Source: Candidatus Hydrogenedentota bacterium (GTDB taxonomy: Bacteria; Hydrogenedentota; Hydrogenedentia; Hydrogenedentales; GCA-2746185). Taken from it: 5,099 nt of DNA. A program made the translations under genes and the position numbers. The stretch spans positions 1 to 5,099 of the forward strand of contig JASJYE010000212.1 in assembly GCA_030123645.1 (NCBI GenBank), in the 5' to 3' direction. How positions within the stretch are numbered: the first letter of the stretch is position 1; the number at the start of each line of letters is the position of its first letter. The notes beneath the pieces are model-generated. The model searched no databases and was not told where the DNA came from. It saw nothing but the letters and a program-made list of their open reading frames with translations. This document shows positions 1-5,099 of the stretch, one piece after another.

Positions 1-36
1 GCAGGCCAAAGTTATCTCGCGTTAACTCTGAGGGGA

Positions 37-45
37 TGCTATGAT
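37..45 (+). promoter_or_regulatory. extended -10 promoter element
   Basis: The bases TGCTATGAT match the extended -10 consensus TGnTATAAT at all but one position. No convincing TTGACA-like -35 box sits 16-18 bases upstream (the bases there are around TCGCGT), which is typical of promoters that rely on the extended -10. Transcription would start near position 52, giving a leader of only about 19 bases before the regulator's ATG at 71. The promoter would drive the whole co-directional cluster. The motif match is seen in the sequence. Its use in this host is inferred, and sigma factor preferences of the organism are unknown. Confidence 0.5.
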
Positions 46-64
46 AGACTGACCAGTCGGTTTA
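45..64. promoter_or_regulatory. candidate TetR operator (imperfect palindrome)
   Basis: A 20-base imperfect inverted repeat, TAGACTGACCAGTCGGTTTA, pairs at 7 of 10 positions around a centre between 54 and 55; the best-matched core is GAC-GTC. It starts at the last base of the -10 hexamer and covers the expected transcription start, so a bound protein would block initiation. TetR-family regulators typically bind such 14-20 base palindromes next to their own gene, and this is the only obvious dyad in the 70 bases before the TetR gene. Autorepression of the operon is inferred from position. Confidence 0.55.
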
Positions 65-70
65 GTTGAT

Positions 71-664
71 ATGACTTCGCATCGTACAAAAGAAGAGCGG
101 CGTGAGCAGATTGTGCTTGCGGCCATAACGTGTTTCGCTGAAAAGGGTTACTATGAGGCTTCGATGGACGTCATCGCGGCTGAGGCGAATCTGAGCAAGG
201 GCTCGTTGTATTGGCACTTCAAGAGCAAGCGGGAGCTTTTTCAGAGTCTCGTCGAGCGGTGGCTGCAGGAATTCACGGATTGCCTGGGGACGGCCTTTGA
301 AGGCACCGCGACGGCAAGCGAGAAATTGCGCATGATGATCGACGCTGTGAAGCGAAACGCCGCAGCGCAGCCCGAATTGGCCCGTGCGCAGTTGGAGTTT
401 TACGTGCTGGCTGTGCGCGATGAAGAGTTTAAGGCCTGGCTTCACGAGAACTACGCAGCAGACATTCAGTTCTTGGAGAGCATATTGAGGCAAGGTATGG
501 AGAACGGAGAATTCCGGGAGGTGCCGGTGGATTCGGTGGCGCGGATGATCATGGCATACCTGGACGGCGCTCTATTGCACCGGGAGATTAACGATCCTGA
601 AGCGACGGCTTCGACGATCCTGGACGAAGTCGCGGACACCCTCACCGCGCTTTTAAAGGTATGA
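71..664 (+). CDS. TetR/AcrR-family transcriptional repressor
   Basis: This 197-residue protein has the usual length and layout of TetR-family repressors. The N-terminal helix-turn-helix domain spans about residues 8-56. It includes the stretch FAEKGYYEASMDVIAAEA, the turn at NLS, and a recognition helix KGSLYWHF followed by KSKRELF, all hallmarks of the family. The remaining roughly 140 residues are helical and variable, as expected for the ligand-binding and dimerisation domain. No specific ligand class is recognisable. The ATG at 71 gives the full N-terminus; upstream ATGs at 36 and 41 run straight into stops. There is no Shine-Dalgarno-like sequence before the start, and the predicted leader is very short. 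The gene lies 4 bases before the ABC ATPase, so it most likely represses its own operon and is released by a transported compound. That role is inferred from context. Confidence 0.93.
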   Translation: MTSHRTKEERREQIVLAAITCFAEKGYYEASMDVIAAEANLSKGSLYWHFKSKRELFQSLVERWLQEFTDCLGTAFEGTATASEKLRMMIDAVKRNAAAQPELARAQLEFYVLAVRDEEFKAWLHENYAADIQFLESILRQGMENGEFREVPVDSVARMIMAYLDGALLHREINDPEATASTILDEVADTLTALLKV

Positions 665-668
665 TGGA

Positions 669-1397
669 ATGGACACGAAGGGCAGCGTCACACCAAAGCG
701 GGTCTATCGCGTCGAAGGCCTCACGAAAGAGTATCGGATGGGAGAGGTCACCGTGTCCGCGCTTCGGGGCGTAACGCTCGAGGTCATCGAGGGCGAGTTC
801 ATGGTGATTCTGGGTCATAGCGGCTCAGGCAAAAGCACGCTGTTAAACATTATCGGGGGACTGGACACCCCGACGGCGGGCAATGTGGTTTTCGGCGATG
901 AGGACCTGAGCACGTACTCGGAACGCCAGCTTACTTTTTATCGCCGTGACAACATTGGTTTCGTCTTTCAGTTTTACAATCTTATCCCGAACTTGACGGC
1001 GAAAGAGAACGTCGAAATGGCGACTGAGATTTCCGCCAACCCGATGGACGCCCTTGAGGCGTTGGAGATCTTGGGGCTGCTGGAGCGTCAAGACCATTTT
1101 CCGGCGCAGTTGTCCGGTGGCGAACAACAACGGGTCGCGATCGCGCGCGCCATCGCGAAGCGGCCGGGAGTCTTGTTGTGCGATGAGCCGACGGGTGCCC
1201 TGGACGTGGCCACGGGCAAGATTGTCCTAAAGGCGCTCGTCGGCGTGAACCTTCGCCTGGGTACGACCCTCGTCGTCATTACGCACAACGCCGGGATTGG
1301 CGAGATCGCCGACCGCGTCATTCGCATGGTGGACGGGACGGTCGGCGAGGTAATCGAGAATCCCCTGCCGAAAGCTGTGGACGAAGTGGTGTGGTGA
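669..1397 (+). CDS. ABC transporter ATP-binding protein, LolD/MacB type
   Basis: This is a 242-residue cytoplasmic ATPase subunit of an ABC transporter of the MacB/LolD/FtsE (type VII, mechanotransmission) group. All nucleotide-binding motifs are intact: Walker A GHSGSGKST at residues 49-57, Q-loop Gln101 in FVFQFYNLIP, signature LSGGEQQR at 148-155, Walker B VLLCDEPT with Asp172 and Glu173, D-loop GALD at 176-179, and the switch histidine His206 in VVITH. The FQFYNLIPNLTAKENV region and the LSGGEQQRVAIARA signature are characteristic of the group that pairs with FtsX-type permeases. The start at 669 lies 4 bases after the regulator's stop, with a weak AAGG at 656-659 as possible ribosome site. 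Its stop overlaps the start of the permease, so the two are probably translationally coupled and form one complex. The C-terminal tail after about residue 225 is a short, non-conserved extension. Confidence 0.95.
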   Translation: MDTKGSVTPKRVYRVEGLTKEYRMGEVTVSALRGVTLEVIEGEFMVILGHSGSGKSTLLNIIGGLDTPTAGNVVFGDEDLSTYSERQLTFYRRDNIGFVFQFYNLIPNLTAKENVEMATEISANPMDALEALEILGLLERQDHFPAQLSGGEQQRVAIARAIAKRPGVLLCDEPTGALDVATGKIVLKALVGVNLRLGTTLVVITHNAGIGEIADRVIRMVDGTVGEVIENPLPKAVDEVVW

Positions 1398-3769
1398 TGA
1401 CGCCGCTGACGAAGAAGATGCTCCGCACGATGTACCGAAGCCGCGGGCAGGTGATCGCCGTAGTGGCGGTCATCTTGTGCGGGACGGCGAATTACATCGC
1501 GCTTTCCGCGTGCCACCGCAACTTACTCCTGACGCGCGACACCTACTACTCCCAGAACCGTTTTGCGGATTTCGAGATTATGCTCGAGCGCGCACCTGCC
1601 ACGGCGCTGTTTAAGGTGGAGGAAATTCCCGGTGTGCGCCACGTCCGCGGTCGAATCGTCAAGGACGTGAAGCTGGATATCGAGGGCGTGGACGAGGTGC
1701 GCACGGGCCGGCTGGTTTCGATGCCCGATCGGCCAAAGAACGTGCTCAACAACATCGTGGTCACACGGGGCCGTTACTTCGAACCGGGGGCCATGAATGA
1801 AGTAATCCTAAGCGAAGATTTCGCCGAGAAAAACGGGCTTGGGTTGGGCGGCAACATCGACGTGACCATCGAGGGCCGCCGGCACACGTTGCGCATCGTC
1901 GGTTTCGGCCTGTCACCCGAGTACGTCTACATCATCCGCAACATTCAGGAGTTCATTCCCGCGCCAGAGCGTTTCGGGATTCTTTGGGTCCCTGAGGACT
2001 TTGCGGAAGACGCCATGCAGATGCATGCCGCCTTCAACAACATCATCGGATCGGTCGAGGACAGCAGCCAGCTTGATCGCATTCTTGATTCGGCGGACGC
2101 GCTTCTCGATTCATACGGTATCTTCGCGAAGGTCAAGCAGGAAGACCAAATCTCGAACAGGTTTCTTTCCGAAGAGATCAAAGGGCTTGGCGTTACGGCG
2201 AAAGTGCTGCCCAGCATCTTTTTGGGAATCGCCGCACTGGTGATCATGATCCTGCTCAACAGGATGGTGCGTAATGAACGGACACAGATCGGCCTATTGA
2301 AGGCTTACGGCTATTCGAATCTCACCGTAGGCTTGCACTACCTGCAGTATGCGTTAATCCTCTCTATCGCAGGGTGCGTAGGAGGATTTTTTGCCGGACA
2401 GCTCATCGCCTTCGGCATGATCCGCATGTACGTACAGTTCTATCAGTTTCCCATCCTCGAATCTCGGGTGTATCCCGATGTGCTGGCGCGCGCGATGGGC
2501 ATCGCGATTCTCTTCTCGATGGCCGGGGCCTTTTTCGCGGCGCGCAGCGCCGCCAGAATCAACCCCGCCGAATCGATGCGTCCTCCGGCGCCCCGCTCGG
2601 GCACGCGCACCCTACTCGAGCGAATCGGACCGGTGTGGTCGCGGTTGAGCTTCACATGGAAAATGATCGCGCGCAATATCTCGCGCAACAGGTTCCGGGC
2701 GGGCCTGAACGTATTCGGTGTTCTCATCTCATGCGCGCTTCTGATCGTGGGATTCTTTGCCATTGACGCGATGGATTACATCATGGAGTATCAATACGAG
2801 AGGACCCAGCGGCAAGACGTCAAGGTCCGATTCATCGCTGAGCGAGGCAAGAAAGCGTTGTACGAGGCCGCTCATTTTCCGTATGTGCGCGAGGCGGAAC
2901 CGGTTTTGGAATATCCCTTTGAAATGAAGAGCGGCTGGCGCGAGAAGGACGTCCTGGTGATTGGGCTACCGCGAGACGCAGACCTGCAGAAGCTCTTGGA
3001 CACGGAAGGGCGGGAGGTCGACATCGGGGAGAACGGCCTGGTGCTCTCGACGGGGCTTGCGGATCTGATGCGCATCGGCGTTGGGGATTCAGTGACGCTC
3101 AAGCCCCTTATGGGGAAGATTACGGACGAGAAAACTGTACGCATCTCGAAAGTTGTCGAGCAGTTCTTCGGTGTGAGCGGCTATATGAACCTGGAGGCGC
3201 TGAGCAGGTTGCTGGATGAGCCATTCGTGATGAACGCCGCGCTCTTGCGGATGGATCAAGGTATGGAGGGCCGCGTCATGGATACGTTGAAGGACGTGCC
3301 CGGGGTGAGTTCGGTCGAGGTCAAGGCCGACTCGCTCAGAAGTATGGAGGAGACGCTGGCACAAAGCATGTGGATCATGAGCTTTGCGGCCGTGCTGTTC
3401 GCCGGTGTGATCGCCTTCGCAATCATTTACAACGTGACGATGGTGTCCCTTGCCGAGCGGAGCCGCGAACTTGCCTCCTTGCGCGTATTGGGATTCTCGA
3501 AGCAGGAGGTCGGCCGTATTCTCTTCTACGAGAATTTCGCGACGGGAACAATGGGCATCCTCTTGGGCTTTCCCGCCGGGATGGCGATTTGCCTAGGGAT
3601 GACGAAGGCCTACGATAACGAGCTGTTTAGATTTCCGGTATACATTGCCCCGAATACCTTTGTCATCGCGACGGTACTGACAGTCGGGTATATTGCAATC
3701 GCGAACTTCGCCGTGCGCCACAAGATCCACACGCTCGATCTAGTCGAAACGCTTAAGGCACGGGAGTAA
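1397..3769 (+). CDS. ABC transporter permease with two tandem FtsX/MacB-type units
   Basis: This 790-residue inner-membrane protein is the transmembrane partner of the preceding ATPase. I see eight likely membrane helices, at about residues 18-38, 270-288, 316-343, 364-384, 436-456, 658-679, 716-736 and 752-773. They form two copies of one helix, a periplasmic domain of about 200-230 residues (MacB_PCD-like), then a three-helix FtsX domain. Each copy has the conserved cytoplasmic coupling segment: ERTQIGLLKAYGYSN near residue 294 and ERSRELASLRVLGFSKQEV near 687. Each half also begins with a similar basic amphipathic stretch (KKMLRTMYRSRGQ and WKMIARNISRNRFRAG). The first periplasmic domain contains SPEYVY and FGILW (residues 173-197), which I recall from large tandem permeases of this class. 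In-frame GTGs at 1391 and 1394 could start it two residues earlier; I chose the ATG at 1397 because it overlaps the ATPase stop by one base (TGATG). The substrate is unknown; lipids, lipoproteins or drugs are all possible for the family. Confidence 0.93.
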   Translation: MTPLTKKMLRTMYRSRGQVIAVVAVILCGTANYIALSACHRNLLLTRDTYYSQNRFADFEIMLERAPATALFKVEEIPGVRHVRGRIVKDVKLDIEGVDEVRTGRLVSMPDRPKNVLNNIVVTRGRYFEPGAMNEVILSEDFAEKNGLGLGGNIDVTIEGRRHTLRIVGFGLSPEYVYIIRNIQEFIPAPERFGILWVPEDFAEDAMQMHAAFNNIIGSVEDSSQLDRILDSADALLDSYGIFAKVKQEDQISNRFLSEEIKGLGVTAKVLPSIFLGIAALVIMILLNRMVRNERTQIGLLKAYGYSNLTVGLHYLQYALILSIAGCVGGFFAGQLIAFGMIRMYVQFYQFPILESRVYPDVLARAMGIAILFSMAGAFFAARSAARINPAESMRPPAPRSGTRTLLERIGPVWSRLSFTWKMIARNISRNRFRAGLNVFGVLISCALLIVGFFAIDAMDYIMEYQYERTQRQDVKVRFIAERGKKALYEAAHFPYVREAEPVLEYPFEMKSGWREKDVLVIGLPRDADLQKLLDTEGREVDIGENGLVLSTGLADLMRIGVGDSVTLKPLMGKITDEKTVRISKVVEQFFGVSGYMNLEALSRLLDEPFVMNAALLRMDQGMEGRVMDTLKDVPGVSSVEVKADSLRSMEETLAQSMWIMSFAAVLFAGVIAFAIIYNVTMVSLAERSRELASLRVLGFSKQEVGRILFYENFATGTMGILLGFPAGMAICLGMTKAYDNELFRFPVYIAPNTFVIATVLTVGYIAIANFAVRHKIHTLDLVETLKARE

Positions 3770-3774
3770 AGGAG
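3768..3774 (+). promoter_or_regulatory. strong Shine-Dalgarno site of the adaptor gene
   Basis: AAAGGAG overlaps the permease stop codon and lies 7 bases before the ATG at 3782, close to ideal spacing. It is the only strong ribosome-binding site in the cluster and fixes the adaptor start. The G-rich part is also one arm of the short dyad GGAGCAGCTCC (3771-3781). Confidence 0.75.
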
Positions 3775-3781
3775 CAGCTCC

Positions 3782-5099
3782 ATGAAGCGGGTGCTCATAG
3801 TAATTATCGTAGGCGGTGCCGCCGTTGCCGGCGTCGTGGCCTTTCTCAGGCAGGCGCTGCCCGTTGAAATGGAGCCCGCTTCCATTGTGACGGTGCGCGA
3901 ATACGTCACGGACGACGCAAAGACGCGGCTCGCGAATGAGTACATCATCGATATGCCCGTGTCGGGGACGCTAATTCGTATGACGCTCGAGGTTGGCGAC
4001 GAAGTCGAAGAGGGGCAGGTCGTGGCGCATATCGATCCCTATGACCTCAAGCAGGAAATCCGCCAGATCGAAGCGCGAATTGCCCAGAAGAAGGCCGACG
4101 TGGCCGGCGTTGACGTGGCCAAGCCGAAGGAGGAGGACATCGAATCAGCGAAGTTGCACGTCAGGGAAAAGGCCGATTTGCTGGAAATAGCGAGCAAGAC
4201 CCGAGCGGTTATAGAAATAAATTATGCCGACGCGGAACGGGACTATAACCGTGCAAAGGGGCTGCTCGAAACGGGCGCAGCGAGCCAATCCTTTTTCGAC
4301 GAGGCCGATATGCGCTACAGAGGCCTGAGCGAAGACCGCAAACGCACTAAGCTTGAAGAGGACGCCGCACGGAAGGCGCTCACCCAGGCGGAACTCGCGC
4401 GGGAGCGTTTGTTGAATTCTATCGATGACAATGAATATCAGCGGGAATCGTTCGAGGCCGAAATCGATATGCTGAAAGCGCAGTTGGCCATGTTTGAAGA
4501 CGACCTCGGCAAGACTAAGATCAAATCTCCGGTCTCGGGTCCGGTACTCGAGAAGTTCGAGGAGGACCAGCGCGTCCTCCTGGCGGGTAGCCCGTTGCTG
4601 AAAATCGGCGATCTCGAGTCGATTGAAATCGAATGCGACATCCTCTCTGAGGAAGTCTCGCGCGTGCGCGTCGGAAATATGGTGCTCATCTCGGGGAAGG
4701 CGCTTCAGGGGCGCACGCTCGAGGGGAAGGTCACTCGAATTTATCCTTCCGGCTTTATGAAGATTTCTTCGCTCGGCGTGGAGCAGCAGCGCGTGCGCAC
4801 GCTCATCGGATTCAACCATGCCGATGCGGGACTTCGCCCGGGTACTAGCGTCGATGTCGAGATTATTACGGCTGAGGCGGTCGATACCCTTGCCGTTCCC
4901 GACCGCGCCGTCTTCCGTCACAGCGGCGGCTGGGCCGTCTTCGAAGTGGAGGGTGGCCGGGCGAAACTGACCCCCGTGCGAGTAGGTCTGCGGAATGAAG
5001 ATTGGGCGCAAATTCTCGAAGGTCTTAGGCCCGAAACGGTGATTGTCGCCGAACTGAAGAACGACCTCGAGGACGGCGCCCGGGTCACGGCGCACGACT
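3782..5099 (+). CDS. HlyD/MacA-family periplasmic adaptor subunit (3' end outside window)
   Basis: The reading frame is open from the ATG at 3782 to the window edge: 439 codons plus one base, with no stop reached. Adaptors of this family bridge an inner-membrane transporter to an outer-membrane channel. Residues 4-22 (VLIVIIVGGAAVAGVVAFL) form an N-terminal membrane anchor after MKR; there is no lipobox cysteine. The first half of the lipoyl/barrel-sandwich domain follows at about 57-86 (MPVSGTLIRMTLEVGDEVEEGQVVAHIDP). A long charged coiled-coil hairpin spans about 87-246. The second lipoyl half is at about 247-277 (IKSPVSGPVLEKF), then a beta-barrel domain to about 363 and a membrane-proximal domain containing AVPDRAVF. 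Arg157, Leu161 and Ser168 fit the Rx3Lx6S channel-docking pattern at the hairpin midpoint. The length already matches typical full adaptors, so probably only a few residues are missing. It lies 12 bases after the permease and is surely part of the same transporter. Confidence 0.93.
   Translation, partial: MKRVLIVIIVGGAAVAGVVAFLRQALPVEMEPASIVTVREYVTDDAKTRLANEYIIDMPVSGTLIRMTLEVGDEVEEGQVVAHIDPYDLKQEIRQIEARIAQKKADVAGVDVAKPKEEDIESAKLHVREKADLLEIASKTRAVIEINYADAERDYNRAKGLLETGAASQSFFDEADMRYRGLSEDRKRTKLEEDAARKALTQAELARERLLNSIDDNEYQRESFEAEIDMLKAQLAMFEDDLGKTKIKSPVSGPVLEKFEEDQRVLLAGSPLLKIGDLESIEIECDILSEEVSRVRVGNMVLISGKALQGRTLEGKVTRIYPSGFMKISSLGVEQQRVRTLIGFNHADAGLRPGTSVDVEIITAEAVDTLAVPDRAVFRHSGGWAVFEVEGGRAKLTPVRVGLRNEDWAQILEGLRPETVIVAELKNDLEDGARVTAHD

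Noticed and set aside
11..26. GTTATC...GTTAAC, a small repeat upstream of the promoter that might be a second regulator site or a -35 box.
   Set aside because: The arms are only 4-6 bases and the distance to the -10 hexamer (13 or 23 bases) does not fit a -35 element; it cannot be told from chance.
62..493. A 143-codon minus-strand open frame opposite the TetR gene that could suggest a divergent gene.
   Set aside because: It overlaps the helix-turn-helix coding region almost completely, its product resembles no family, and the TetR frame on the plus strand is unambiguous.
1088..1516. A 142-codon minus-strand open frame spanning the ATPase/permease junction.
   Set aside because: It runs opposite the signature and Walker B motifs of the ATPase; the product is low-complexity Arg/Thr/Pro-rich and is a shadow frame.
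3993..4190. A 65-codon plus-strand frame inside the adaptor gene.
   Set aside because: It is very rich in Arg, Lys and Ser and out of frame with the adaptor, whose lipoyl domain and coiled coil are coded here without interruption.
4145..5095. A 316-codon open frame on the minus strand, lying entirely inside the adaptor gene.
   Set aside because: The plus-strand frame codes a clear HlyD/MacA-type adaptor with all domains in order. The minus-strand product is Arg/His/Leu-rich, has no recognisable motif and no dedicated upstream signals; long antisense frames are common opposite GC-rich genes.

Overview
This window holds a compact four-gene cluster, all on the + strand, that reads as a drug- or lipid-efflux type ABC transporter operon with its own repressor. 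In order: a TetR/AcrR-type regulator (71-664), a LolD/MacB-type ABC ATPase (669-1397), a large tandem FtsX/MacB-type permease (start taken at 1397, ending at 3769), and a HlyD/MacA-type periplasmic adaptor that begins at 3782 and runs off the right edge without a stop. Spacing is 4 bases, a 1-base stop/start overlap, and 12 bases. No internal terminator or promoter is visible, so the four genes are most simply one transcript. The only non-coding DNA of any length is the 70 bases before the regulator. It contains an extended -10 promoter overlapped by an imperfect palindrome that is a good candidate operator for the TetR protein.

The ATPase energises the permease from the cytoplasmic face. The permease carries two copies of the one-helix, periplasmic domain, three-helix unit and so looks like a fused dimer. 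The adaptor is anchored in the inner membrane by one N-terminal helix and has a long coiled-coil hairpin. That hairpin carries an Arg-x3-Leu-x6-Ser pattern at its predicted tip, the pattern associated with docking to TolC-type outer-membrane channels. No outer-membrane channel gene is present here; it may lie downstream or elsewhere. The substrate cannot be read from the sequence.

The host is probably a diderm (Gram-negative) bacterium, because an adaptor with a docking hairpin only makes sense with an outer membrane. Base composition is moderately GC-rich (about 52-62% in the lines I counted), and codon use looks uniform across the four genes. I see no basis for a genus or phylum call. There are no RNA genes, insertion sequences, CRISPR arrays or att sites. 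The cluster is well formed and plausible, but its architecture belongs to a known class, and I do not see a clearly new type of system.
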